Positions 32,179 to 40,926 of a stretch of 64,000 bases of DNA are shown here, piece by piece. The stretch spans positions 124,001 to 188,000 of the forward strand of contig NZ_JBIVFT010000006.1 in NCBI RefSeq assembly GCF_044748305.1, written 5' to 3'. The stretch comes from Arthrobacter_E sp044748305. Lineage in GTDB: Bacteria; Actinomycetota; Actinomycetes; Actinomycetales; Micrococcaceae. Both the position numbers and the translations under genes were made by a program. The notes below the pieces were generated by a model. That model was not told the origin of the DNA, did no database searches, and saw only the letters and a list, made by a program, of their open reading frames with translations. Numbering within the stretch: the stretch's first letter is position 1; each line of letters opens with the position of its first letter.

Positions 32179-33645
32179 TCACCAGTAGCGGGCCGCCGTC
32201 GGCCACAGGGCCATGCCGCCGGCGGTCATGTCCGCGATGCTGGTGGTGGTCACGCCGGTGCTGGGGTTCAGAGCCTGGACCACGCGATCGCCACCGATGT
32301 AGATGGCCACATGGTAGAAGTAGCTGCCGTCGCCCCAGAAGATCAGGTCACCGGGCTGCCACTGGCCCATGGGCACGTACTTCGGTGCGCTGAAGTACTG
32401 CGGCGTGGCCGTGCGGGGCATGTACACGCCCGCCGAGGCGAAGGCCGTGGATGTCAGGCCCGAGCAGTCGTAGCCGGGGCCGGTGCCGCCCCAGACGTAG
32501 GCCGAGCCGAGCTTCGACATGGCGAAGCCGATCGCGGTCTGAGCCGCCCCGCTGCCGGGTGAGGGCGACGGCGCCGGTGGCTGGGGAGCCGGAGGCTGAG
32601 GCGCGGGAGGCTGTGGGGCAGGCGGCTGCGGCGCCGGGGGCTGCGGTGCGGGTGGCTGGGGAGCCGGAGGCTGAGGCGCGGGAGGCTGCGGCTGAGGCGC
32701 AGGCGGCTGGGGGACCGAGGGCTGCTGCGGTGCGGGCTGATTCCCGGTGTTGGTCCCGCCGCCCGTGTTCTGGGCGGGCTGCTGCGGAGTCTGCGGCTGG
32801 GGGACGGCCTGTTGCGCGGCGCGTTCCTGAAGCGCTTTCAGGGCGGCGGCTGCCTGCTGCTGCTCGAGGCCCTGAACCCGCTGGGTCTCCAAAGCGACCG
32901 TCGTGTTGCGCAGCGACGCGAGGTCCGCGATCACCTTGTCACGGTCCTTCGCTGCGCTGGCCAGCGCCTGAGTGGCAGCTGACTGGGCCGTCTCCGCGGC
33001 CGAGCGGGCCTGATCGGCGTCGCGCGCGGCGTCGTCGGCGGCCTTCTGCGCGGCCGTCGCGTCATTGGCGAGTGCTGCCGTGACCTTGTCCGAGGCGAGG
33101 GCCTGATTGAAGGTCTGGCTCTGCTTCTGGCTGATGGTGTCCAGGGTCGTGGCCCTGCTGAGGAGGTCACCGTCGCCGTTGAGGACGCTCTCGACGACGG
33201 GGTTCACGCCCCCGTTCTTGTAGATCGAACTGGCGAGCGTCCCCAGATCCTTGCGGCTCTTGGTGGCTTCCTTCTTGGCCGCCTCAGATTTGGCCTTGGC
33301 CGCGGTCGCGGCATCCTGCTTGGCCTTGAGTGTCAGGAGGGCGTTCGTGTAGGCGTCGTTGGCCTGCATGCTCGCCGTGATGGCAGTGGACCGCTTGCCG
33401 GCAAGCGTGCCGATCAGGCCTTCGAGATGGCTCTGGGTAGCCTTGGCATCGGATTCGCTCTTCTTCGCAGCGGCGATGTCGGACTCGCTGGGAATGGTGT
33501 CGGATTGGTCCGCCGGGAGGGCGAAGGGCACGGTGACCGCGGGTGCGGCCGTCGCTCCTGGAAGGGAGCTGCCCATCAGAATGCTCGCTCCCAATGCGGA
33601 GGAGCAGAGGATCGCCGCGTATTTCCTGCCGTTCAGGACTGCCAT
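32179..33645 (-). CDS. Secreted NlpC/P60 peptidoglycan endopeptidase with coiled coil and Pro-rich linker
   Basis: A 488-aa exported cell-wall hydrolase. A signal peptide ends near TAAPAVT. A long Ala/Lys/Asp-rich coiled coil follows (about residues 55-275), then a proline linker with repeated PPAPQ units (about 295-365), then a C-terminal NlpC/P60 domain with catalytic Cys394 in YDCSGLT and His445 in YFYHVAIYIG. This is the RipA/PcsB-like plan in which the coiled coil restrains the enzyme. The ATG at 33645 is supported by AGGCAGG; a GTG six bases earlier is possible. The 5' leader carries a small hairpin. Confidence 0.92.
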   Translation of the reverse strand: MAVLNGRKYAAILCSSALGASILMGSSLPGATAAPAVTVPFALPADQSDTIPSESDIAAAKKSESDAKATQSHLEGLIGTLAGKRSTAITASMQANDAYTNALLTLKAKQDAATAAKAKSEAAKKEATKSRKDLGTLASSIYKNGGVNPVVESVLNGDGDLLSRATTLDTISQKQSQTFNQALASDKVTAALANDATAAQKAADDAARDADQARSAAETAQSAATQALASAAKDRDKVIADLASLRNTTVALETQRVQGLEQQQAAAALKALQERAAQQAVPQPQTPQQPAQNTGGGTNTGNQPAPQQPSVPQPPAPQPQPPAPQPPAPQPPAPQPPAPQPPAPQPPAPQPPAPQPPAPSPSPGSGAAQTAIGFAMSKLGSAYVWGGTGPGYDCSGLTSTAFASAGVYMPRTATPQYFSAPKYVPMGQWQPGDLIFWGDGSYFYHVAIYIGGDRVVQALNPSTGVTTTSIADMTAGGMALWPTAARYW

Positions 33646-33662
33646 GTACACCTGCCTCGATT

Positions 33663-33686
33663 ACGCCGGACGAAAGACCCCGGCGT
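33663..33686 (-). promoter_or_regulatory. Leader hairpin before the NlpC/P60 gene
   Basis: ACGCCGG / CCGGCGT with a 10-base loop, ending 18 bases before the start codon. It could restrict ribosome access. I compared the leader with the c-di-AMP riboswitch that often precedes such genes and did not find its conserved elements. Confidence 0.35.
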
Positions 33687-33818
33687 TATTGAGAGTACGG
33701 CCTCAAAAGTAACATTGGCAACATTAGTCCCACCATCAACATAAACAACAGGCGTGTCATTTCCCTGCTGATCACACGGCGTGTCGCGCTGAATGACGGG
33801 CTGAATGGCTGCCATCCT

Positions 33819-33992
33819 GCCGAGTTCGCTAGTTCTGTGCCGAATCGCTCATTAAGGGCGCGATCTGGCACAGAACCAGCGAGCTCGGCGGAGACAAGAC
33901 ACGGAACCAGCGAGCTCAGTGGGGACAAGGACGGGTGATCAGGGCAGGGGTGACCGCGGTGATCTGGCACAGAACCAGCGAGCTCGGCAGAG
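33819..33992. repeat. Four-copy repeat cluster (CACAGAACCAGCGAGCTCGG)
   Basis: Copies: inverted 33819-33841, direct 33867-33889, direct and diverged 33898-33920, direct 33966-33988. The first two form a 23-bp stem with two mismatches; 33863-33890 and 33961-33988 are identical over at least 28 bases. The inverted copy could pair with any of the three direct ones, giving alternative hairpins at the 3' end of the CDF gene. Confidence 0.75.
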
Positions 33993-34004
33993 ACTCGGCA
34001 CGGC

Positions 34005-34925
34005 TCAGGCGTGCTGATGCGCCTCGTGCTCCTGGTGGGAGCTGGGTTCCAGCTGGAAAGTGCAGTGCTCGGTGTCGAAGTGCGAGCCGAGGCAACGTTG
34101 CATGCGGTCCAGGATCCTGTCCGCGGATTCGGGGCTCAGGGCCTCGTCCCGCACCACCACGTGGGCCGAGAAGACCGGGACCCCTGACGTGATGGTCCAG
34201 ATGTGGATGTCGTGCACCGACTCCACCCCCTCCACGGCCAGGATGTGCTCACGGATCATTCCGACGTCCACGCCCTTCGGGGTCGCTTCCAGCAACACGT
34301 CCACCACGTCCTTGAGCAGGCTCCAGGCCCGAGGCAGGATCATGAACGCGATCAGCAGTGAGGCGATCGGGTCCGCTGCGGTGAAACCCGTGAACATGAT
34401 GACCAGCGCCGCGACGATGACGGCCACCGAGCCCAACAGGTCCCCGAGGACCTCCAGATAGGCCCCACGCAGATTGAGGCTCTCTTCCTGACCGCCCCGG
34501 AGGATGAGCAGTGAGACTCCGTTCGCCACCGCGCCGATGATGGCCGCGATGAGCATGGTTCCGGTCTGGATCTCCGGCGTCTCACCGAAACGACGGACGG
34601 CTTCGATGGCGATCACGACGGCGATGACGATCAGGATGAGCGCATTGGCCAGTGCGGCGAGGATCTCGGCGCGTTGGTAGCCGTAGGTGCGCTGGTCAGT
34701 CGGGGGACGGGTGGCGATCCAGGCCGCCATCAGGGCGATGAACACACCCGCGGCGTCCGAGAGCATGTGACCGGCATCTGCCAGCAGGGCGAGCGAGCCG
34801 GACATTGCGGCGCCCGCCACCTGGATGACGACGACGCTCAGCGTGATGCACAGGACTATCACGAGGCGCTTCTTGTGCTTGCCCGTGCCGGTCATGCCTT
34901 GGGTGTGATCGTGGTTGTGGCCCAT
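34005..34925 (-). CDS. Cation diffusion facilitator (CzcD/ZitB type)
   Basis: A 306-aa divalent-metal/H+ antiporter. The His-rich N terminus (MGHNHDHTQG) and C terminus (SSHQEHEAHQHA) bind metal. Six helices carry the transport site HxxxD pairs: LADAGHMLSDAAG in helix 2 and YLEVLGDLLGSV in helix 5. A C-terminal cytosolic domain (VEGVESVHDIHIWTITSG) follows. The motif pattern points to Zn2+/Cd2+/Co2+ efflux. A single-gene unit, followed by the repeat cluster at its 3' end. Confidence 0.93.
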   Translation of the reverse strand: MGHNHDHTQGMTGTGKHKKRLVIVLCITLSVVVIQVAGAAMSGSLALLADAGHMLSDAAGVFIALMAAWIATRPPTDQRTYGYQRAEILAALANALILIVIAVVIAIEAVRRFGETPEIQTGTMLIAAIIGAVANGVSLLILRGGQEESLNLRGAYLEVLGDLLGSVAVIVAALVIMFTGFTAADPIASLLIAFMILPRAWSLLKDVVDVLLEATPKGVDVGMIREHILAVEGVESVHDIHIWTITSGVPVFSAHVVVRDEALSPESADRILDRMQRCLGSHFDTEHCTFQLEPSSHQEHEAHQHA

Positions 34926-35033
34926 GTCTTCAGGCTAGCCACGGGAAGCCGTCAATGCATGTCCGGAATGCGACTCATTCGCAGTGCTGGCGGGGATTTC
35001 GAGGCCGCTGCGTGGTCGCAGGAGTGTCGCCGG

Positions 35034-35513
35034 TCAGCCCCAGCCGAGCTCGTGGAGACGAGCATCGTCCACGCCGAAATGATGTGCGATCTCATGGATG
35101 ACTGTCACCTGGATCTCATAGAGGATCTCGGCGCGACTGGCGCAGAGGTCGAGGATGGGTCCCCGGTAGAGGGTGATCCTGTCGGGGAGTGAGCCGACCG
35201 CCCATCCTTCGTCCCTCTCGGTGAGGGGTGTCCCTTCATAGAGCCCGAGGAGTGGATCGCCACTCTCGGGGTCCGTGCCGTCCTCCTCGATGAAGAGCAT
35301 GACGTTGTCCAGGTGCCGGGAGATCTCATCCGGGAGGTCCTCCAGAGCGCGACGGGCGAGCTCCTGGAAGTCGTCCAGGCTGAGGGTGGCGGCCTCTGTC
35401 CGTTCCAGGTGCTCGAAACCGGCTTCGCCACGCAGTGTGCACCGCGGACCTGGCGGCCAGATGCGGATGGGCAGCCCGGTGGGAAGTGCCGAGCGGCCGG
35501 GGTTCCTCTCCAT
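35034..35513 (-). CDS. Minimal zincin metallopeptidase-family protein
   Basis: A 159-aa protein with the zinc-peptidase motif VIHEIAHHFGVDDARLHELG near the C terminus (HExxH-x5-D, followed by a second HEL). This is the short zincin-like family often annotated as possible Zn protease (DUF1025/MMP type), found across Actinobacteria; the substrate is unknown. The core domain begins near LSLDDFQELARRAL, so the first 45 residues may be leader sequence and the true start uncertain; the ATG at 35513 has only a weak ribosome site. Confidence 0.8.
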   Translation of the reverse strand: MERNPGRSALPTGLPIRIWPPGPRCTLRGEAGFEHLERTEAATLSLDDFQELARRALEDLPDEISRHLDNVMLFIEEDGTDPESGDPLLGLYEGTPLTERDEGWAVGSLPDRITLYRGPILDLCASRAEILYEIQVTVIHEIAHHFGVDDARLHELGWG

Positions 35514-35581
35514 GGATCCACGGTATCGCGACGGCGGCTACGGCTGAGGAGGGTTCGGTGCGGGTGGGCCCAGAGTCTCTT

Positions 35582-35611
35582 TTGGATTTTTGGCCGGAGA
35601 TGCTCTAAAGT
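35582..35611 (+). promoter_or_regulatory. Predicted promoter of the tRNA cluster
   Basis: TTGGAT (35582-35587), 18 bp, TAAAGT (35606-35611), in a locally AT-rich stretch 60 bp before tRNA-Glu. Confidence 0.5.
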
Positions 35612-35670
35612 TTTACAGGTCCACTTCGCGAGGAACACGGCGGTGCCGTGAGCCGAGCACGTGAGTCCAG

Positions 35671-35743
35671 GCCCCCATCGTCTAGCGGCCTAGGACACCG
35701 CCCTTTCACGGCGGCGGCACGGGTTCGAATCCCGTTGGGGGTA
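35671..35743 (+). tRNA. tRNA-Glu (TTC)
   Basis: 73 nt. The acceptor GCCCCCA pairs with TGGGGGT; the anticodon arm CCGCC-CTTTCAC-GGCGG gives anticodon TTC; the T-arm is ACGGG-TTCGAAT-CCCGT; discriminator A. The 3' CCA is not encoded. Confidence 0.96.
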
Positions 35744-35855
35744 CGCACGAGGTGATTTGAAAGTGGATTGAGAGATCTGCTAAGATGGAATCTTGTGAGC
35801 GGCAAGAGATTGCGGCAAAACAATGGTAGAAATACCGAAATTGAAGTACCAGCAA

Positions 35856-35929
35856 GGCCCTGTAGCGCAGTTGGTTAGCGCGCCGCCCTGTCACGGCGGA
35901 GGTCGCGGGTTCAAGTCCCGTCAGGGTCG
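35856..35929 (+). tRNA. tRNA-Asp (GTC)
   Basis: 74 nt. The acceptor GGCCCTG pairs with CAGGGTC; the anticodon arm CCGCC-CTGTCAC-GGCGG gives GTC; the T-arm is GCGGG-TTCAAGT-CCCGT; discriminator G, as expected for Asp. It lies 112 bp after tRNA-Glu. CCA is not encoded. Confidence 0.96.
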
Positions 35930-35976
35930 CTCTGATTGATCGGAAACATCCGGCAGTCATGGTGACTAGTCACCAA

Positions 35977-36049
35977 GGCTCTGTAGCTCAGTTGGTAGAG
36001 CGTTCGACTGAAAATCGAAAGGTCACCGGATCGACGCCGGTCGGAGCCA
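35977..36049 (+). tRNA. tRNA-Phe (GAA)
   Basis: 73 nt. The acceptor GGCTCTG pairs with CGGAGCC; the anticodon arm TTCGA-CTGAAAA-TCGAA gives GAA; discriminator A. It is the third gene of the cluster, 47 bp after tRNA-Asp. The T-loop reads ATCGACG, slightly unusual because the common TTC is ATC. Confidence 0.94.
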
Positions 36050-36050
36050 C

Positions 36051-36094
36051 GAAACCCTCGCCTAGCTTCTACATGGCGAGGGTTTCTTTCTTTA
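36051..36094 (+). terminator. Intrinsic terminator of the tRNA cluster
   Basis: GAAACCCTCGCC (36051-36062) pairs perfectly with GGCGAGGGTTTC (36075-36086) and is followed by the U-rich TTTCTTT. It is the only classic U-tailed terminator found in this window. Confidence 0.92.
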
Positions 36095-36225
36095 ACAGCT
36101 GGAATTGCTGTCGACGGGTTCAGGTCATTTCTGTGGCAACCCCTCCGGCAACTGAAAGTGCGTCTTTCACGGCTAAAGTCATCCTGACCGCATGAAATCC
36201 TTTGAACAGCCGTGGGGGAGCGCTG

Positions 36226-37152
36226 ATGACTGCGCCCGTGCAGCCCGCCGTCCGGTGGGGCCGAGCTTACTTTGCCGTGCAAGCCGCAGCGGGCCTCCTC
36301 TGGTGGATGCTGATCCCGATCTCCCCGTTCGTCCGCCATGCCACTCTGGGTTCTCTGGATCCCTTCCTGGTGGCGCTTTTCGATCTTCCGCTGTTCGTGG
36401 CCGCCTCGGCACTGGCCGGTGCGGGTTCCCGGGCCGCCGCCGCGCTGAATACAGCGTGGACGGCGCTGGTGCTGCTCGCCCTCGCCGCCTACGCGACGCT
36501 CACCACCGAAGCGGGATGGGGTGTGGTGTTCATGGGTGTGGCCGCCCTTGGTTCCGGTCTGGCGCTGTGCCTGATGCGCCTGGGCAGGGTCCCCATCGAG
36601 GGGATCACTTGGGGGCCGCTCGCCTTCCGTCCCGCGGACGCGCGGCGTGGACCGGCAGGTCACGTGACCTGGACCTTCGTTCAGATCGTCTTCTTCTGGG
36701 GTCTCTTTCTGGGAGTGTTCCCGCTGGTCATCCGGGCCCTGGAAGTGCGGTGGAGACTGGAGATCCCTCTTCCGGTGGCGAGCGTCGTCGTCGGCTGGAC
36801 GGTCCTGGCCCTGGCCAGCGCTTTAGGACTCTGGTCCGCGGCGGTCATGTCCAGCCTGGGCCGCGGCACCCCGCTGCCCTCGGTGATGCCGAACCGGCTG
36901 GTCATCGCCGGCCCGTACCGCTGGGTGCGGAATCCCATGGCGGTTTCCGGCGTGGTGCAGGCTGCGTCCGTGGGGCTGATCCTGCAATCGTGGCTGACGG
37001 TGGTCTACGCCATTGGTGGCGCCGTGCTCTGGAACTACGGCATCCGGCCGCTGGAGGAAAGGGACCTGGCCGGCCGTTTCGGCGCGGACTACCAGCGTTA
37101 CCGTGAAGCCGTCCGGTGCTGGATCCCGCGGCGGCCGGTGCTCGTGGGCTGA
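36226..37152 (+). CDS. Isoprenylcysteine/phospholipid methyltransferase-like membrane protein
   Basis: A 308-aa protein with about seven to eight hydrophobic helices. The C-terminal part has the ICMT/PEMT-type signature: LVIAGPYRWVRNPMAVSGVV, then NYGIRPLEERDLAGRFGADY and a terminal YREAVRCWIP, which bind S-adenosylmethionine and the lipid-like substrate in characterised relatives. The N-terminal half is an additional membrane module without known motif. The ATG at 36226 follows GGGGGAG. Monocistronic, just downstream of the tRNA terminator. The methyl acceptor is unknown. Confidence 0.72.
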   Translation: MTAPVQPAVRWGRAYFAVQAAAGLLWWMLIPISPFVRHATLGSLDPFLVALFDLPLFVAASALAGAGSRAAAALNTAWTALVLLALAAYATLTTEAGWGVVFMGVAALGSGLALCLMRLGRVPIEGITWGPLAFRPADARRGPAGHVTWTFVQIVFFWGLFLGVFPLVIRALEVRWRLEIPLPVASVVVGWTVLALASALGLWSAAVMSSLGRGTPLPSVMPNRLVIAGPYRWVRNPMAVSGVVQAASVGLILQSWLTVVYAIGGAVLWNYGIRPLEERDLAGRFGADYQRYREAVRCWIPRRPVLVG

Positions 37153-37215
37153 GCTCTTCCCTTGCGCGCAGGCTCCGGCCCTTCGGGGACTCCGGACGAC
37201 CTCATTCCAGGCCAT

Positions 37216-37758
37216 TCACAGCGCGGAAAGATCCAAAGGGTCGAAGTCGGCAGCAGGGGGCGTTGCGCCGGCGTCACGCACTCGAAGTGCCTCGACGGCC
37301 TCGTGAAGGTCGCCGCCGATCCGGGTCAGTGAGCTGAACCGGCTCGTGTGATAGATCTGCACTTCGCCGTGGGGGTCGCGGCTGCCGGTGTCCCAGGCGA
37401 GATAGTCTCCGTTCTCGCTCATGGCGAAGACCTCCAGGCGTTGTGGCGTCTCCCAGGACCCGTCCGGCTTCACCGCCCAGTCGTAGCCCTCGTTCTGCCA
37501 CTGCCCGAATTCCTCGCGCAATCTGGCAGTCAGCCGACCGCCCCGTCCGAGCAGCCCGTCCGCGTGCCCCAGGGGGACCGGGGTGTAGACGAGCCATAGG
37601 CCGAACAGGCGTCCCCAGCCGAAAGCCTGGACGAATGAGACGTAGGACGGCGGGAGCCCCTCTCCGTCGGACAGCACGTGGTTCTCAAGGGTGTGCGCAT
37701 CGAACCGCGGTTTCGGTGGCCGTGTCACGGAGAGGTTCCAGGAGGTTTCGGTCGTCAC
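37216..37758 (-). CDS. SMI1/KNR4 (SUKH)-like protein
   Basis: A 180-aa soluble protein with features of the SUKH fold: GLPPSYVSFVQAFGWGRLFG near residue 35, where LPPxYxxFV is the usual core motif, and LEVFAMSENGDYLAWDTG with a final acidic region ADFDPLDLSAL. SUKH proteins are frequently immunity proteins for contact-dependent or polymorphic toxins, but also act as regulators. No toxin gene is adjacent, so it may be an orphan immunity gene or have a housekeeping role. Confidence 0.7.
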   Translation of the reverse strand: MTTETSWNLSVTRPPKPRFDAHTLENHVLSDGEGLPPSYVSFVQAFGWGRLFGLWLVYTPVPLGHADGLLGRGGRLTARLREEFGQWQNEGYDWAVKPDGSWETPQRLEVFAMSENGDYLAWDTGSRDPHGEVQIYHTSRFSSLTRIGGDLHEAVEALRVRDAGATPPAADFDPLDLSAL

Positions 37759-37892
37759 GTCCTGATCGTATCCATTCCGGTGTTCTGGATGGAGCTTCTG
37801 TCCTCCTTCCGGTGTATGACTTTCACTCAGTCACGTCGTGACATATAGTGCGTGAATTACCACACAATAATTTGACGTAAAGGTAATCCTAA

Positions 37893-37912
37893 GTAAGGCT
37901 TGCCTTGCCTAA
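37893..37912. promoter_or_regulatory. Iron box (DtxR/IdeR operator) before desA
   Basis: On the minus strand it reads TTAGGCAAGGCAAGCCTTAC, matching the DtxR/IdeR consensus TTAGGTTAGGCTAACCTAA at 14 of 19 positions. It is 54 bp upstream of desA, close to a TTGACG at 37872. Iron-dependent repression of siderophore synthesis is expected. Confidence 0.75.
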
Positions 37913-37966
37913 ACGTCGTTCTCGCCGTCGGGCACCTCCCCATATTCCCAACGGAAGGAACAGGCC

Positions 37967-39562
37967 ATGACGCCGCCCCGTGCCGCCATTTCCCCGGAGC
38001 AGATCCCCGAGCGGGACCAAGACTTCGGCGCCCGGGTTGAACTGGCACTCGCTGCGAGCAACCAGCTCTTCACCAGCAGAAACGTCTCCAGTTACGTGGC
38101 GCAGGTGCTGCAGGGCGTCACGGCGGTGTCCACCACCGTTCAGCGCACCGGAAAACCCTTCACCGGCATCACTCCGGCGGCGCTGGGGCCCACTGTGGAC
38201 GCGGTGGACCTGGAACGCCCGCTCCCGGACCTGGCCGCGGCGCTGGAGGAGCTGGACGAGGTCTATTTCAAGGACGCCGTCTATTTCCACGACTCCCGGT
38301 ACGCCGCGCATCTCAACTGCCCCGTGGTGATCCCCGCCCTGGTCGGGGAGGCCATCCTCTCCGCGGTGAACTCTTCGCTGGACACCTGGGACCAGAGTGC
38401 CGGTGCGACGCTGATCGAACGCCGGCTCATCGATTGGACCGCTGAACGCATCGGACTGGGGGAGAACGCCGACGGCGTCTTCACCTCCGGCGGAAGCCAG
38501 TCCAATCTGCAGGCGCTCCTGATGGCCCGCAATCACGCCGTCGCCCGGCTGCGGGCCCAGACCCCTGGCGCCGAGGACGCCCGCCTGCCGGAGCTGCTCG
38601 GCGGCTTGCGGATCTTCTCCTCGGCGGACAGCCACTTCAGCGTCCAGAAGTCCGCAGCGATGCTCGGCCTCGGTTTTGATGCAGTGGTGTCCGTCCCCAC
38701 CACCGAGGACCACCGGATGGATGCCGCAGCGCTCGCCACGGCGCTCGCGGAAGCCCGGGATGCGGGCCTCACGCCCATGGCCGTCGTCGCCACTGCGGGA
38801 ACCACCGACTTCGGGGCCGTGGATCCGCTGCCGGAGGTCTTCGCCCTCGCCCAGGCGTACGGCGCCTGGTTCCATGTCGACGCCGCCTACGGTGGCGGTC
38901 TCCTGGTATCGGGGCGTCACCGGCACCTGCTGCACGGCATCCACCTGGCGGATTCGGTCACGGTCGACTTCCACAAGACGTTCTTCCAGCCGGTCAGCTC
39001 CAGCGCCATCCTGGTCCGGGACGCCGCCATGCTCCGGCACGTCACCTATTACGCGGACTATCTCAACCCGGAGAGCGCCGCCCGGGCTCAGGTGCCCAAT
39101 CAGGTGGACAAGAGCATTCAGACCACGCGCCGTTTCGATGCGCTCAAGCTCTGGTTGACCCTGCGCACCATGGGCGCGGACGCGATCGGAGCGCTCTTCG
39201 ACGAGGCGATCGACCTCACGGCGCGCGTCGGAGCCCTGCTGGACGAGGACTCCGACTTCGAATTGGCGGCGGCACCACAACTGAGCACCCTCGTCTTCCG
39301 CTACCGTCCGCTCCGCGACGGCGAGCGGATCGCCGAGGAACTCTCCGATCGCCTCAACCCCGCCATCCGCGCTGCCGTCTTCGCATCGGGTGAGGCCGTG
39401 GTCGCCGGTACCACGGTGGGTGGACGCCATTACCTGAAATTCACCCTCCTGAACGCCGAGACGCGATTGAGCGATCTCGAAGCCATCATCGGGCTCCTGC
39501 GCCGCACCGGCGAGGGGCTGCTGACCACCCTGACCGCACACGAGAAGGACCTGAGCGCATGA
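37967..39562 (+). CDS. desA: PLP-dependent lysine/ornithine decarboxylase of siderophore synthesis
   Basis: A 531-aa group II amino-acid decarboxylase that makes cadaverine (or putrescine) as the siderophore backbone. PLP contacts: TSGGSQSNLQALLMAR, the cofactor Asp in FHVDAAYGGG, and catalytic Lys337 in VDFHKTFFQPVSS. The sequence YFHDSRYAAHLNCP is typical of DesA and diaminobutyrate decarboxylases. Preceded by AAGGAA and an iron box; its 3' end overlaps desB by ATGA. The assignment to desferrioxamine rests on all four des genes being present in order. Confidence 0.93.
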   Translation: MTPPRAAISPEQIPERDQDFGARVELALAASNQLFTSRNVSSYVAQVLQGVTAVSTTVQRTGKPFTGITPAALGPTVDAVDLERPLPDLAAALEELDEVYFKDAVYFHDSRYAAHLNCPVVIPALVGEAILSAVNSSLDTWDQSAGATLIERRLIDWTAERIGLGENADGVFTSGGSQSNLQALLMARNHAVARLRAQTPGAEDARLPELLGGLRIFSSADSHFSVQKSAAMLGLGFDAVVSVPTTEDHRMDAAALATALAEARDAGLTPMAVVATAGTTDFGAVDPLPEVFALAQAYGAWFHVDAAYGGGLLVSGRHRHLLHGIHLADSVTVDFHKTFFQPVSSSAILVRDAAMLRHVTYYADYLNPESAARAQVPNQVDKSIQTTRRFDALKLWLTLRTMGADAIGALFDEAIDLTARVGALLDEDSDFELAAAPQLSTLVFRYRPLRDGERIAEELSDRLNPAIRAAVFASGEAVVAGTTVGGRHYLKFTLLNAETRLSDLEAIIGLLRRTGEGLLTTLTAHEKDLSA

Positions 39563-40926
39563 GCACCACCGACCGCGGCGAACACCGCATCCACGATCTG
39601 ATCGGCATCGGCCTGGGTCCGTTCAATCTGGGCCTGGCCGCCCTCTCCGAGCCCCTGGACGAGCTGGACGCGCTCTTCCTCGAACAGCGCGAGGCTTTCG
39701 ACTGGCATCCGGGCATGATGCTGGAGCCCGCCCATCTCCAGGTCCCTTTCATGGCGGACCTGGTCACCCTGGCCGACCCCACCTCGCCCTATTCCTTCCT
39801 GAACTTCCTCAAGCAGACCGGCCGGCTGTACCGCTTCTACATCCGGGAGAACTTCTACCCGCTGCGAGCCGAGTTCAACCAGTACTGCCAGTGGGTGGCC
39901 GGCCAGCTGGACAGCATTCGTTTCAGCACGCGTGTGCTGGAAACGGCGTACGACGACGGCGTCTACCGGCTGACCGTCGACGGTCCCTCCGGCGTCCGGA
40001 CCCTCCACACGCGACGGATCGTGCTGGGCACCGGCACCTCACCGTCGATCCCGGCCGCGGGCCGGGAGCTGCTCACCGCCGGCGGGCCGGCCTTCCACAA
40101 CGCCGAGTACTTGCACCGCAAGGCGGAACTCCAGAGCCGCCGCAGCATCACCGTGGTGGGGAGCGGCCAGAGCGCCGCCGAGGTCTACCTGGACCTGCTG
40201 CAGGACATGGACGCTCACGAATACGAACTGAACTGGGTCACGCGCAGCGGCCGCTTCTTCCCGCTTGAATACACGAAACTCACCCTGGAGATGACCTCCC
40301 CGGAGTATGTGGACTACTTCCATGCCCTTCCCGCAGCGCAGCGGGATCATCTGGTGGAGAACCAGAAGAACCTCTACAAGGGCATCGACTCGGAACTCAT
40401 CAACGAGATCTACGACCTCCTGTATGCCAAGAGCCTGAACGGGATGGTCGACACCCGACTGCACACCCACTCCGAGCTCAAGAGCGCACGCTGGGACGCC
40501 GCACGCGGCACACATGTCCTGGACTTCCGCCACGCAGAGCAGGAGTCGAGCTTCAGCCTGGAGAGCGAGGCGGTGATGTTCGCCACGGGCTACGCGTACC
40601 AGGAACCTGCTTTCCTGGCCGGCGTCGAGGACAGGATCCACCGTGATGCCCGCGGGCGCTTCGACGTCAGCCGGAACTACGGCATCGGTGTCGAGGAGGG
40701 TGAGATCTTCGTTCAGAACGCGGAACTGCACACGCACGGCTTCGTCACCCCGGACCTCGGCATGGCCGCGTACCGGAACTCATGCATCCTGCGTGAGGCC
40801 TTGGGGCGCGAGGTCTACCCCGTGGAGCGCAGCATCGCTTTCCAGTACTTCGGTTCACCCGTTCCGGAAACCGCCGCGACGGGTGCCGCGCCCGTGCCCG
40901 CCTCGGATCTGGCGGTGACCGCATGA
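39559..40926 (+). CDS. desB: Diamine N-hydroxylase (lysine/ornithine N-monooxygenase family)
   Basis: A 455-aa flavoprotein that hydroxylates the terminal amine of cadaverine with NADPH and O2. The FAD motif GIGLGPFNLGLAAL lies at residues 15-28, the NADPH motif VVGSGQSAAEVYLDLL is mid-protein, and the C-terminal FATGYAYQ is conserved in IucD/PvdA/DesB enzymes. Start and stop overlap both neighbours by ATGA, so desA-D are translationally coupled. Confidence 0.94.
   Translation: MSTTDRGEHRIHDLIGIGLGPFNLGLAALSEPLDELDALFLEQREAFDWHPGMMLEPAHLQVPFMADLVTLADPTSPYSFLNFLKQTGRLYRFYIRENFYPLRAEFNQYCQWVAGQLDSIRFSTRVLETAYDDGVYRLTVDGPSGVRTLHTRRIVLGTGTSPSIPAAGRELLTAGGPAFHNAEYLHRKAELQSRRSITVVGSGQSAAEVYLDLLQDMDAHEYELNWVTRSGRFFPLEYTKLTLEMTSPEYVDYFHALPAAQRDHLVENQKNLYKGIDSELINEIYDLLYAKSLNGMVDTRLHTHSELKSARWDAARGTHVLDFRHAEQESSFSLESEAVMFATGYAYQEPAFLAGVEDRIHRDARGRFDVSRNYGIGVEEGEIFVQNAELHTHGFVTPDLGMAAYRNSCILREALGREVYPVERSIAFQYFGSPVPETAATGAAPVPASDLAVTA

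Larger units (their letters stand above)
33646..34004. other. 359-bp gene-free region between NlpC/P60 and CDF genes
   Basis: It holds the NlpC/P60 leader and promoter region (33646-33800, visibly AT-rich at 33700-33770) and a cluster of four related 20-30-bp repeats (33819-33992) running up to the CDF stop codon. No further open frame with a ribosome site was seen. Confidence 0.6.

Noticed and set aside
33652..33800. Possible c-di-AMP (ydaO) riboswitch before the NlpC/P60 gene
   Set aside because: The usual conserved segments of that riboswitch could not be found in the leader; only a simple 7-bp hairpin is present. A covariance search would decide.
33819..33992. CRISPR-like array
   Set aside because: Only four copies with irregular spacing, one inverted, no constant-length spacers and no cas genes.
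35671..36094. tRNA cluster as attachment site of an integrated element
   Set aside because: No duplicated tRNA 3' end and no integrase was found downstream; adjacent genes look native in composition.
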